From Corynebacterium auriscanis (GTDB taxonomy: Bacteria > Actinomycetota > Actinomycetes > Mycobacteriales > Mycobacteriaceae), in assembly GCF_030408435.1 (NCBI RefSeq), contig NZ_CP047046.1:292572-356571 (forward strand): 64,000 bases of DNA, read 5' to 3'. A model generated the notes under the pieces. It did no database searches, was not told where the DNA came from, and saw only the letters and a program-made list of their open reading frames with translations. Both the position numbers and the translations under genes were made by a program. This document shows, piece by piece, positions 1-7,554 of the stretch. Numbering within the stretch: position 1 is the stretch's first letter; each line of letters starts with the position of its first letter.

Positions 1-315
1 GACCAGCAGACCGAAAACGCTAGCGATAGCGGTGACTGTTAGGAGGATCTTGGCACCCTGTGCCCAGCCGGACAGGTCGTCGAAGTTCTTCCAGCTGTCG
101 GAACCGAATACGGCGCGACCGGTCTCAGGCTTTTCCCATTCCAGCTTGTTCTCCGGGTCAAGGTTCCGGCGGAGGTTATCCAGGATTGGAGTGTCAGACA
201 GGATGGTATCGCCATCTGGGTTCATCGGCATCTCAGCAGAAGCTACGGACATGCCGGAAATGGCAACGGTGGTGGCGGTGGCGATTGCCAAAGCTGCATT
301 GCGGAACTTGCGCAT
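1..315 (-). CDS. Small secreted or membrane-anchored protein, 3' end outside window
   Basis: This reading frame runs from an ATG at 315 to the left edge without a stop, so the C-terminus is missing (105 codons seen). The first 27 residues are a clear Sec signal peptide: a basic start (MRKFRN), a hydrophobic core rich in Ala/Ile/Thr, and an AxA-type cleavage site ending SVASA. A short polar mature region follows, and then a hydrophobic stretch beginning GWAQGAKILLTV that reaches the window edge and is probably a membrane anchor. A purine-rich AAAGG about 11 bases before the ATG can serve as ribosome binding site. I recognise no catalytic motif. The size and layout fit small exported corynebacterial proteins of unknown function, which is inference. 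Confidence 0.7.
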   Translation of the reverse strand, partial: MRKFRNAALAIATATTVAISGMSVASAEMPMNPDGDTILSDTPILDNLRRNLDPENKLEWEKPETGRAVFGSDSWKNFDDLSGWAQGAKILLTVTAIASVFGLLV

Positions 316-1146
316 CTGTTTTCAAACCTTTCACAGAATGAGCGGAAGACGGAAACTTTTAGAGTCAAATCTTCTATGCGTGCCCGGTCCAGAGATTCAC
401 TCGTTCCGTATCGCTGGCTTTGACTCAACGCGACTAATTTTAGCGGAAGCTTTCAGGTAATGCGCAAGTTTAGGACAGTAACTTCTGATGAATTCTGCAT
501 GAACTTTTCTGAATATTACAAATATCAAGAATCTATCTTGCCGATTTTAATCCTTGATGAACAGAATCTAAATTCGGTACTGATTGTTGGGGTTTGATGG
601 AAAAACTCATTCTCTAGACGTTAATCTTCATTTTGGTTGCGCGGCATTTAAGCTGAGGCGCTGCCGGTTGGAGCTAGTGCGCAGAGCTGGGCTTAGGTAC
701 CAAATCGAGGTAGGAGAATGCTGCCATTTCGTCCTAGATTTTCCGTCTCATTGCAGTGCGTATGGTACAAACAAAATAAGAACACTAACCTTTGAAGCGT
801 CGTCTGGGGTGAAGATAAGGGGAAAACGTTGCAGTCAAACCGGTGTGAAGCCAATGAATTTGGTTAGAAGTTCGATATAGTCACCCGCAAAGAGTGAGGT
901 GATGGCGCTTCGCGCGGTGATGAGCATGTGCCCGTCAGCGATAATGAGCCATGCGTTATGGCATCTCCGACTCGTGACTGGAGCCTGTTTAGTCCGTTGG
1001 CTAGTCGCTACCACCCCAACTTGATCAAGAACACCCGCCCCGCCCAAACATAACCACCGCAGAGCCAGAACAACGTTCTAACCCTGCGGTGCAAAGTGTC
1101 AACCATGTCGCGACTGATGATGCCAACTATGTCCCGACTGATTACA
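316..1146. other. Gene-poor intergenic stretch
   Basis: About 830 bases between the secreted-protein gene and the tRNA. Open frames exist here (for example 584-880 plus and 835-1047 minus), but they use weak starts, have no convincing ribosome binding site and translate to sequences I do not recognise. The part from 430 to 600 is AT-rich and probably holds the promoter of the leftward secreted-protein gene. Near 1055-1090 there is a weak interrupted dyad (CCGCAG with CTGCGG). The last 50 bases hold the repeat listed separately. Confidence 0.5.
1097..1146. repeat. Two 20-bp direct repeats beside the tRNA 3' end, possible IS remnant
   Basis: The motif CAACCATGTCGCGACTGATG (1100-1119) recurs as CAACTATGTCCCGACTGATT (1124-1143), 17 of 20 bases alike with a 24-base period. 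The second copy ends next to the CCA end of the tRNA gene. Repeated ATGTCCCGACTGA-type sequence is reminiscent of terminal sequence of IS481-type elements, but no transposase is present, so this is only a possible remnant. Confidence 0.35.
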
Positions 1147-1220
1147 TGGAGCCGATGACGGGAATCGAACCCGCGCCGCCTGCTTGGGAAGCAGGAGTTC
1201 TACCATTGAACTACATCGGC
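1147..1220 (-). tRNA. tRNA-Gly (anticodon CCC)
   Basis: Read on the minus strand the segment starts GCCGATG and ends CATCGGC-T-CCA, so the 7-bp acceptor stem closes fully and CCA is encoded. The anticodon stem CCTGC/GCAGG encloses the loop TTCCCAA, giving anticodon CCC, which reads GGG (glycine). The T-arm has the expected GGTTCGATTCC core. The D-arm region AGTTCAATGGTAGAACT is normal for tRNA-Gly. Total length is 74 bases. Confidence 0.96.
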
Positions 1221-1336
1221 ATGTGCAAACCCACGCACGTTTGAGAACGTGAATCGCACGTTATTGTGTGCGGGTAGAAGTCTAGCACTGGGTACAAAAG
1301 GACCGTGCAACCGGCACCCGGCAATCCATTCGCACC

Positions 1337-1397
1337 GAATCCGTCACTGCAACCCTTTCGAACTGAATCCGTCACCGCAGGCAAATTCTGTCACCGA
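1337..1397. repeat. Three short direct repeats upstream of dcd
   Basis: GAATCCGTCACTGC (1337-1350), GAATCCGTCACCGC (1365-1378) and the looser AATTCTGTCACCGA (1384-1397) lie in tandem just before the proposed dcd start. They could be protein-binding sites or a small duplication; the sequence does not decide. Confidence 0.4.
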
Positions 1398-1403
1398 TAC
1401 CGA

Positions 1404-1416
1404 TAGAGTAGAGGCC
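1404..1416 (+). promoter_or_regulatory. Likely -10 element for leaderless dcd transcript
   Basis: TAGAGT at 1404-1409 fits the TAnnnT pattern and ends 7 bases before the GTG start of dcd. No ribosome binding site is visible before that GTG. Transcription starting on the G would give a leaderless mRNA, a common arrangement in actinobacteria. No good -35 is seen. Confidence 0.4.
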
Positions 1417-1983
1417 GTGTTACTTTCAGATCGTGATATTCGCGCCGCCCTTAGCGATGGCCAGCTAGCCATCGAGCCCCACGACGATGCGATGGTGCAG
1501 CCATCCAGCATCGACGTCCGCCTGGACGGGCTGTTCCGTGTATTCAATAACTCCAAGTACACGCATATCGATCCCAAGCTGCCGCAAGAGGAACTCACCA
1601 CCCTCGTCGAAGTACCCGACGATGAAGCGTTCATCCTGCACCCCGGAGAATTTGTGTTGGGTGCCACGCTAGAAAAATTCACGATCCCTTCCAACCTCGC
1701 CGGCCGACTGGAAGGAAAAAGCTCCCTGGGGCGCCTTGGCCTGCTCACGCACTCCACGGCCGGGTTCATCGACCCCGGCTTTACCGGGCACATCACGCTA
1801 GAGCTTTCCAACACCGCGAACCTACCGATTGCGCTGTACCCGGGAATGAAAGTCGGCCAGCTGGCGTTGTTCCGCATGACCAGTCCTGCGGAATCTCCCT
1901 ATGGTAGCGGTGCTCTCGGCAGCAAGTACCAAGGCCAGCGTGGCCCTACACCGTCGAAGGCATACCTGAACTTCAGGGATTAA
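1417..1983 (+). CDS. dcd: dCTP deaminase (possibly bifunctional dCTP deaminase/dUTPase)
   Basis: 188 residues, the usual length for this family. It deaminates dCTP to dUTP to supply dTMP synthesis; actinobacterial homologues can also hydrolyse dUTP to dUMP, which I infer as possible here. The start is placed at the GTG that reads (M)[11 protein letters not shown], the family N-terminus. The frame is open further upstream to 1249, but that extension looks non-coding. Key motifs are the nucleotide-binding segment [14 protein letters not shown] (around residues 97-110) followed by [18 protein letters not shown], which holds the trimer-interface active site. The C-terminal tail [14 protein letters not shown] is the expected flexible lid. 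The next gene follows 20 bases later on the same strand, so co-transcription is possible though not functionally obvious. Confidence 0.95.
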   Translation: MLLSDRDIRAALSDGQLAIEPHDDAMVQPSSIDVRLDGLFRVFNNSKYTHIDPKLPQEELTTLVEVPDDEAFILHPGEFVLGATLEKFTIPSNLAGRLEGKSSLGRLGLLTHSTAGFIDPGFTGHITLELSNTANLPIALYPGMKVGQLALFRMTSPAESPYGSGALGSKYQGQRGPTPSKAYLNFRD

Positions 1984-2002
1984 ATAGCCAGCAGCTGGGG
2001 TA

Positions 2003-3181
2003 GTGGCACGGGAAGAAACCGCAGCTATGAAACCTCGGCGGGCCCCGCGACCTCTCCCACAGCATCGAGGAAAAGCTTCACCATTGATTAGCTTCCACAA
2101 CGTCACCGTCACTTACCCGGATCGAGCAGGCTCAGCGAAGTCGAAGCGGGGTCACTCGAGCAAGGCTGAACTGAGCAACCCAAGCTCCACCAAAGCCGTC
2201 GACAGCTTCTCCCTCGAGGTACCAGCCGGTTCCACCACCGTGCTATTAGGCTCATCCGGCTGCGGCAAAACCACCTTGTTGCGCACCATCAATCGCATGG
2301 TCGAACCCACCTCCGGTGAGGTGCGCATCAAGGGTCGCAATGTGGCGGATACTGATCCCGTGCAGCTGCGCCGATCCATCGGTTACGTGCTCCAAAACGC
2401 GGGTTTGTTGCCCCACAAGACGGTGGGGGCCAACATCGCCAGCGTCATGCGATTGAACGGGCAATCCAAAACTCAGGCCGCCCAGCGTGCCGCCTCCACC
2501 GCCGCTCTGGTAGACCTAGCCCCAGAGCTGCTGGAGCGATACCCCAGTCAGCTTTCGGGCGGGCAGCAACAACGGGCCGGAGTGGCCCGCGCTCTCGCCG
2601 CGGATCCGGACATCCTCCTGATGGACGAGCCCTTCGGAGCTGTGGACCCCATCGTGCGACGTAGTCTGCAGGAACTGCTGCTAGACATTCAAAACCGGCT
2701 GGGGAAGACCATCGTGCTGGTCACCCACGATGTGGACGAGGCCCTCACCTTGGCCGATCACATAGTCTTGCTGCAATCGGGCGCGCGCATCGCCCAACAG
2801 GGCAGACCTCACGACTTACTGACTAACCCTGCGAATGACTTCGTCCGCGACTTCCTGGGCCTCTCCGATCGCCAGTTGCGCACCGTGCAGCGCAACGGCC
2901 AGCGCATTGTGGTGGATCAACGTGGCACCGTGCTGGGCACTTTGGACAACGACAGCTCGCAAGCCTCTACAGATCCCGCCTCCACGCGCCCCACTATCGG
3001 TGACTCCACCGCCGCCGACCCCGCCATCGCAGAACCTATCGCCGCCGACTCCACCACCGCAGGACCTACCATCGGCGAACCCACCGCCGCAGAACCTACC
3101 GCCGCCGACTCCACCGCCGCAGAACCTGCCATCGCCGAACCCGCCACCGCCCGTTCCGTCACGGGGGAGGAGCGCCCGTGA
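2003..3181 (+). CDS. Osmoprotectant (glycine betaine/choline type) ABC transporter ATPase
   Basis: ATPase of an OpuC/ProV-like importer for compatible solutes, acting on the cytoplasmic face with the two permeases encoded next. Walker A GSSGCGKTT is at residues 83-91, the signature LSGGQQQR at 184-191 and Walker B DILLMDEP at 203-210, all intact; the D-loop and the switch His (VTHDVDEAL) follow. OpuC-type ATPases usually end in CBS domains that sense ionic strength. Here, after about residue 320, there is instead a low-complexity tail of roughly 70 residues built from Ala/Pro/Thr/Glu pentapeptide-like repeats (AEPTAADST style). The GTG at 2003 has a weak GGGG before it; an in-frame ATG at 2027 is an alternative start. 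Its stop overlaps the GTG of the next gene by four bases, so the genes are translationally coupled. Confidence 0.9.
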   Translation: MAREETAAMKPRRAPRPLPQHRGKASPLISFHNVTVTYPDRAGSAKSKRGHSSKAELSNPSSTKAVDSFSLEVPAGSTTVLLGSSGCGKTTLLRTINRMVEPTSGEVRIKGRNVADTDPVQLRRSIGYVLQNAGLLPHKTVGANIASVMRLNGQSKTQAAQRAASTAALVDLAPELLERYPSQLSGGQQQRAGVARALAADPDILLMDEPFGAVDPIVRRSLQELLLDIQNRLGKTIVLVTHDVDEALTLADHIVLLQSGARIAQQGRPHDLLTNPANDFVRDFLGLSDRQLRTVQRNGQRIVVDQRGTVLGTLDNDSSQASTDPASTRPTIGDSTAADPAIAEPIAADSTTAGPTIGEPTAAEPTAADSTAAEPAIAEPATARSVTGEERP

Positions 3182-3861
3182 ATACTCAGGCATGGCTCAA
3201 CACCACTTGGCTTTCCGCCAATGCAGATCTAATTGCGGACCTAGCGTGGCGTCATCTACAAATAGCCCTCCCCGTCCTGCTAGCCGTAGGCCTTCTGGCT
3301 ATCCCCATCGGCTACCTCGCCCATAAAGCAGGCCTGAACAGCCGCTGGAAACCAGCCCGGACGGGCATCATCATGGCCAGTGGCATCCTGTACGGCATTC
3401 CTTCGCTGGCGCTGTTCGTGGTGCTCCCGGTGATCCTGGGTACCAGCATCCTCAGCCCCCTTAACGTGATTATTGCGTTGATTCTGTACGGCCTAGCGCT
3501 GCAGGTACGCGTGGTCGCTGAGGCCTTCGATGGTATCGATGCCGCCCCCAACCTGGCTGCTCAGGCGGTGGGGTACGCCCCAGCCCAATTGTTCTGGTCT
3601 GTGCAATTGCCCATGGCCGCCCCGGCGATCATTACGGGCATGCGAGTGGTCACGGCCTCCACCATCAGCCTTATCTCCGTCGGCGCGCTGATCGGTGTGA
3701 GCAGCTTGGGCGACCTCATCACCTCTGGCTTCCAGCGAAGTTTCCCCACGCAGATCCTGGCCGGCATCGTGGGGATCGTGGTACTTGCCGCGGTGCTGGA
3801 TGCGTTGTGGATCCTTCTCGCCCGGCTCCTGTTGCCATGGAAGCGGGTGGCCAATGTTTAA
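3178..3861 (+). CDS. Osmoprotectant ABC transporter permease 1
   Basis: 227-residue integral membrane protein of the OpuCB/ProW type. Hydrophobic segments are spread along the chain, starting with LQIALPVLLAVGLLAIPIGYLA. The permease EAA-like loop is visible as AAPNLAAQAVGYAPAQLFWSVQLP, which couples to the ATPase. It begins with GTG inside the last codons of the ATPase gene and ends eight bases into the second permease gene, so the three are one tightly coupled operon. The pair of permeases is expected to form the heterodimeric channel that passes glycine betaine, choline or related solutes. Confidence 0.9.
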   Translation: MNTQAWLNTTWLSANADLIADLAWRHLQIALPVLLAVGLLAIPIGYLAHKAGLNSRWKPARTGIIMASGILYGIPSLALFVVLPVILGTSILSPLNVIIALILYGLALQVRVVAEAFDGIDAAPNLAAQAVGYAPAQLFWSVQLPMAAPAIITGMRVVTASTISLISVGALIGVSSLGDLITSGFQRSFPTQILAGIVGIVVLAAVLDALWILLARLLLPWKRVANV

Positions 3862-4513
3862 CAAAGCTTGGGAACTTTTGGCCGACGCCCCCCGCTGGAC
3901 CGCCCCCGATGGCCACTGGGCGCGGATTATGGAGCACCTCGCCATCAGCGGGGTATCGATGCTGATCGCGCTGCTCATTGCCGTCCCGATCGGATTGTGG
4001 ATTGGGCATACGGGCCGTGGTGGATCGGTTGTTGTCGCATTATCTGGTGTGCTGCGGGCCGTGCCGTCTTTGGGGCTATTGACGGTGTTGGCGCTCATGC
4101 TGCCAGGAGGGACTAGCGATGGGCTGGTGCCCTCATTGGTGGTGCTGGTGATACTGGCTGTTCCGCCGATCCTGGCCGGTGTGTACTCCGGTATGCGGGC
4201 GATCCCGCGGTATGTGGTGGACGGTGCCCGCGCAGTGGGGCACTCCGAGGGGCAGATCCTGCGGATGGTGGAGGTTCCGTTGTCCGCCAGCTCCATCGTG
4301 GACGGTATTCGCTCCGCGGTACTCCAGGTGGTGGCAACCACAACGATCTGTGCTTACTTGGGAACCGGAGGGCTGGGCAGGTACCTCATCGATGGGCTAG
4401 CATTGAGTGATTACCCCGTGGTGATTGCCGGAGCGGTGTTGGTGATCGGCTTGATAGTGGTGCTGGAGGCTGTGTTGTCTGTGGTCTCGCGCTCAGTGGC
4501 ACCGCGCACTTAG
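3854..4513 (+). CDS. Osmoprotectant ABC transporter permease 2
   Basis: 219-residue permease of the OpuCD type. The start is placed at the ATG reading MFNKAWELL; the frame is open further upstream but that part is the preceding permease read out of frame. The coupling loop reads AIPRYVVDGARAVGHSEGQILRMVEVPL, with several hydrophobic helices on each side. It overlaps permease 1 by eight bases. The expected fourth component, the binding lipoprotein, is not next but about 3 kb downstream at 7555, beyond an insertion sequence and an Abi-type gene. Confidence 0.9.
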   Translation: MFNKAWELLADAPRWTAPDGHWARIMEHLAISGVSMLIALLIAVPIGLWIGHTGRGGSVVVALSGVLRAVPSLGLLTVLALMLPGGTSDGLVPSLVVLVILAVPPILAGVYSGMRAIPRYVVDGARAVGHSEGQILRMVEVPLSASSIVDGIRSAVLQVVATTTICAYLGTGGLGRYLIDGLALSDYPVVIAGAVLVIGLIVVLEAVLSVVSRSVAPRT

Positions 4514-4638
4514 GTAGGACAGGGGGTTACCCTCAACAACAAAGGGGGTGTTCCTATCTAGTTAGTCAAGCCCGCGGGTGGAGTGTTCAGGGGTGACCGT
4601 GGTGCTTGACTGTGTCTGATTAACGGCATGCTGAAGGG

Positions 4639-4667
4639 CCGGCTGGGGTTGACCTAGTCGGTTTTTT
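4639..4667 (+). terminator. Possible Rho-independent terminator after the permease genes
   Basis: CCGGCT (4639-4644) pairs imperfectly with AGTCGG (4656-4661) and is followed by six T (4662-4667). The stem is short with one mismatch, so strength is uncertain. It could end the transporter transcript, or be part of the insertion-element end. Confidence 0.35.
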
Positions 4668-4679
4668 GAATCTGTGGTT

Positions 4680-5894
4680 TTATGCTGCGGCGATGACCTC
4701 CGGTGTGATCTCGCGGTAGAGCTCTCCGTTGCGCATCATGGCGAATAAGACGTTGAGCCGTCTGCGGGATAAGGCGACGACTGCGGCGTTATGTCTCTTG
4801 CCTTGTTTTCGCTTTCGTTCGTAGAATTGGCGTGAACGTTCGTGGAATCTGATTGATGCAAAAGACGATTGCCATAGAGCGTTCTTTAATTTTTTATTGC
4901 CAGCTCGGTTCAGACTGTTGGACATGATGGATGTGCCTGATTGATTTGTCCTAGGTGACAGACCTGCGTACGACGCCAAATGCGCAGCAGACGGGAAATC
5001 CGACATATCTCCCACAGTCATAAGGATCTGTGCTGCAGATTTCGGCCCGATGCCCGGCATCGACAGCAGAATCTCGGTGTGAGGAATGTCTTGAATCAGG
5101 GCGAGTACGTGGTCCTCGATTTTCTTGCGGTGCTCCTTTTTCGCAAGAGCATCAGTGGCTGACATCGCGACACCGAGTTCGGCGTATTCTGCCCCGGGTA
5201 TCTGTACTGTTTGGCTGGTAAACGCTGCGAACATGGCATCAACGATGGCTTCTGGATTCCGTGCCCGATGGCGTCTGGCGAAGGCATTGACCCTGGATGT
5301 GCCGAGTCTGCGGATCTTGGTGGGTCCGCCATACTTGGCGAGGAGCTGAAGTATCCATTTGCGGTGGATGACCTGCCCGCGCAGGACTCGTTCGAACTCA
5401 GGGTAAGTTCCGACCAGTGCTGAGCGTATCTGGTTAATCAGGCGGGTGTATGCCCTGGCGAGATCTTCATCAATACCGTTAAGGGCCTTGAGTTTGAGGA
5501 AAACTTCATCGACACGGTCAACCATGCGCAGTGATTCCGGCAGGTTCAGCCCGGCATGGGCGATAACGTAGGCGTCGCGGACATCTGTTTTGGCATTGCC
5601 GACATGGATACGTGAGAGTTGGCGCATCGCTAGACCTGGTAGGTAGCGCACGGTGGTGCCCATGGATTCGGCGATAGCGACGGTGAGTCGGCCGATGTTG
5701 TTGGGCTGGTCAACGACAACTAACACGTCGTGGGACTGGTCGACTTTGTCGATGAATGAGGCAAAGAGGTCCCGTAAAGATTTTTCGTGTTGGTTGACTT
5801 GCTTGGATAGGACCTGGGTGCCGTGTTCATCCAGGACGCAGGCGTGGTGAAAGTATTTGCCGACGTCCATGCCGATGACATAGCGGTATGTCAT
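4680..5894 (-). CDS. IS110-family transposase (DEDD)
   Basis: 404 residues, full length and apparently intact. The N-terminal RuvC-like DEDD domain starts VIGMDVGKYFHHACV, with the first acidic residue at Asp10. The C-terminal transposase_20 domain shows MPGIGPKSAAQILMTVGD followed by the Ser-containing segment LASYAGLSPRTNQSG. IS110 enzymes cut and rejoin DNA with a DEDD and serine chemistry and are guided by a bridge RNA encoded in the element's noncoding end. The ATG at 5894 has AGGAG eight bases before it. Its noncoding 5' side (5895 onward) is the expected bridge-RNA side and is strongly structured. Confidence 0.95.
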   Translation of the reverse strand: MTYRYVIGMDVGKYFHHACVLDEHGTQVLSKQVNQHEKSLRDLFASFIDKVDQSHDVLVVVDQPNNIGRLTVAIAESMGTTVRYLPGLAMRQLSRIHVGNAKTDVRDAYVIAHAGLNLPESLRMVDRVDEVFLKLKALNGIDEDLARAYTRLINQIRSALVGTYPEFERVLRGQVIHRKWILQLLAKYGGPTKIRRLGTSRVNAFARRHRARNPEAIVDAMFAAFTSQTVQIPGAEYAELGVAMSATDALAKKEHRKKIEDHVLALIQDIPHTEILLSMPGIGPKSAAQILMTVGDMSDFPSAAHLASYAGLSPRTNQSGTSIMSNSLNRAGNKKLKNALWQSSFASIRFHERSRQFYERKRKQGKRHNAAVVALSRRRLNVLFAMMRNGELYREITPEVIAAA

Positions 5895-5929
5895 GGTGGT
5901 ACTCCTAGCGATAGATAAGCGGTGATCTG

Positions 5930-6150
5930 CTTCGTCGCTGGGGTTGGTCGGACATACTTCGTGCTGGCATCCACATTACTTTGAGATCTCACACCAACCA
6001 GTGGCGTGGATCAGGTTCCTATTAGCAGTTGGAGTATGTCACTGCCTTCGGCGGCATCACCGGCCGGATCATTTTCAGACAGGGCAAATAAGAGCCATAC
6101 CGAAGCCAGCGACTCGTTCCTCCAGTCCCGAAGGAAATGAGGGAACGGAG
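5930..6150 (-). ncRNA. Candidate IS110 bridge RNA
   Basis: The noncoding end upstream of the transposase carries several long-range pairings. GACATACT (5951-5958) pairs with AGTATGTC (6033-6040). ATCCAC (5969-5974) pairs with GTGGAT (6006-6011) inside it. GGTTGGT (5942-5948) pairs with ACCAACC (5993-5999) and crosses the first, so it is an alternative or pseudoknot pairing. CGTTCC (6115-6120) pairs with GGAACG (6142-6147). Position and dense structure match the bridge RNA that IS110 recombinases use to specify target and donor DNA. The RNA ends, and the guide loops that should match the element's flanks, were not resolved. Confidence 0.5.
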
Positions 6151-6289
6151 TAAACATAACCCGCTCTGATTAGGGGACTACGCAATGAATCCTCGGAACC
6201 CTCCGGTGGAACTACTTAGAACGTAATGGGATTATTCCGGAGGTGCCCAATCGTCGCTACGGACGGCATAGTACCCCGGTGCCTGTACG

Positions 6290-6455
6290 GGTCGGAGGAC
6301 TCAGGGGAGGGGCTGAAATATCTGGTAGGCGCCGATTCCAGCCCCCGGGCTTGCGCCTTAGCGTGTCGATTCGCCATCGAGCGAACAGTCGACTATCATT
6401 AACCCCAATGATCCAGCCCGCCCTTGCCTAGCAAGGTAGCGGGCTCGATGCTTTT
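6290..6455 (+). ncRNA. Candidate structured RNA preceding the AbiF-like gene
   Basis: Four consecutive hairpins fill the segment before the Abi-type gene. GGGGCTG (6309-6315) pairs with CAGCCCC (6339-6345). TCGAT (6366-6370) pairs with ATCGA (6376-6380). ATCATT (6395-6400) pairs with AATGAT (6407-6412). The last has a 13-bp stem broken by a two-base bulge: AGCCCGC (6415-6421) and CCTTGC (6422-6427) pair with GCAAGG (6431-6436) and GCGGGCT (6439-6445), followed by CTTTT at 6451-6455. No reading frame explains these. AbiF-type proteins have been reported with an adjacent structured RNA that acts as antitoxin; I infer the same role. A simple terminator for an upstream transcript is the alternative reading of the last hairpin. 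Confidence 0.5.
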
Positions 6456-6477
6456 AAGGACAGATGAGTGCTGTGTC

Positions 6478-7416
6478 ATGAATAGTCGGTCTATCAAGCC
6501 GTTCCGTACTTACGAAGAGCAAATCCAGATTCTTCGCGACCGGAATTTAATCTTTCAGAGTATAGACGAGCCAGTCGAATGGCTTAAGAAGGTCGGATAC
6601 TACCGACTCAGCTTCTATAGTTATCATTGGCGCGACACGGAATCAGAAGACGGGAGATTTCTGGAGGGGACCCAGTTTTCAAGTGTGGTCTCGCTTTACG
6701 AGTTCGATCGACTCCTCCGAAACCATGTATTCGCAGCCATGGATACGATCGAAGTTGCCATGCGATCGCGCATCGGTTACGCACTTGGAGAACTCGATGA
6801 AACGGCACACATGGAGCTGGAAAATTTCTCTAACGGGTTCGAACACCTTAAAAACTTACGGTCTATGCTGGGCAGGTTTACTAGGGCGGCCGAACGAAAG
6901 GATCCGGTGGCGAAGCATCATGTGGATTCCTATGGATCGAAACTTCCTATTTGGGTTCTGGTTGATTTTCTGGACTTCTCTGACCTGTCTAGACTGTATT
7001 CCTACCTCAAGGCGCCTCTTCAGCATCAGATAGCACAAGATCTTAATCTCGATACAGCCGGCCACGGACGTGGTCGAGCATCCACCCCGCATCTCGCCGG
7101 ATGGCTTCACCAATTATCGATTGTTAGGAATTATTGTGCTCACCATGCGCGACTATGGGACAGGAGTCTAAAACCTCAGGCCGTCGCTCACGGGATTAAG
7201 GATGGTTTCTTTGAAGGTTTTACCAATCGAACACAATCAACCAACATGTATGGCGCCATAATGATTATTTCTTTCTTGTTGAATGCCATCGAGGGAAATA
7301 ACAGCTGGGCTATGGACCTCAAAGATCTGATTGAGGTACACGCCGAACCTATTCCGGGTGTGGTGCCGAAGATGGGTTTTCCAGCTGATTGGAAAGCAAA
7401 AATGCCTTGGGTATAG
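6478..7416 (+). CDS. AbiF/AbiD-like abortive infection protein (Abi_2 family, HEPN-type)
   Basis: 312 residues from the ATG at 6478. The start is chosen because the family N-terminus KPFRTYEEQIQILRDRNL follows at once; earlier in-frame codons run through the hairpin upstream. The N-terminal motif LKKVGYYRLSFYSY (residues 37-49) and the C-terminal VRNYCAHHARLW are hallmarks of Abi_2 proteins. The latter contains the R-x4-H signature (Arg217, His222) of HEPN ribonucleases. Members block phage growth by killing or arresting the infected cell, probably through RNA cleavage. The gene lies between an IS110 element and the osmoprotectant binding-protein gene, its surroundings are AT-richer than the transporter genes, and it is preceded by a hairpin-rich stretch. 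Acquisition by transfer is likely. Function is inferred from family motifs. Confidence 0.85.
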   Translation: MNSRSIKPFRTYEEQIQILRDRNLIFQSIDEPVEWLKKVGYYRLSFYSYHWRDTESEDGRFLEGTQFSSVVSLYEFDRLLRNHVFAAMDTIEVAMRSRIGYALGELDETAHMELENFSNGFEHLKNLRSMLGRFTRAAERKDPVAKHHVDSYGSKLPIWVLVDFLDFSDLSRLYSYLKAPLQHQIAQDLNLDTAGHGRGRASTPHLAGWLHQLSIVRNYCAHHARLWDRSLKPQAVAHGIKDGFFEGFTNRTQSTNMYGAIMIISFLLNAIEGNNSWAMDLKDLIEVHAEPIPGVVPKMGFPADWKAKMPWV

Positions 7417-7554
7417 CCAGAATCTCTTGTATGATAGATATAGTCGGCCGACGTCAGTAGGGTGGTGGGAACATCATGGCTGCCCAGGTACGCGCAATCC
7501 ATGATGAATAGAATTCGGCCATGATCAGAATCATTGATTGCGAGGCTTCACCTC

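Larger units (their letters stand above)
4670..6240 (-). mobile_element. IS110-family insertion element (boundaries approximate)
   Basis: The element comprises the intact transposase and a noncoding upstream end of a few hundred bases. IS110 elements lack terminal inverted repeats and usually make no target duplication, so the ends cannot be read by eye; both coordinates are estimates. It separates the osmoprotectant permease genes from the binding-protein gene together with the neighbouring Abi-type gene. Confidence 0.6.

Noticed and set aside
584-880. 98-codon frame in the gap before the tRNA
   Set aside because: Weak start, no ribosome site, unusual composition and no recognisable motif.
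6309-6445. Simple intrinsic terminator as the full explanation of the hairpins before the Abi gene
   Set aside because: Only the last hairpin has a T-run, and a short one. Three further hairpins upstream remain unexplained, so a structured RNA fits better.
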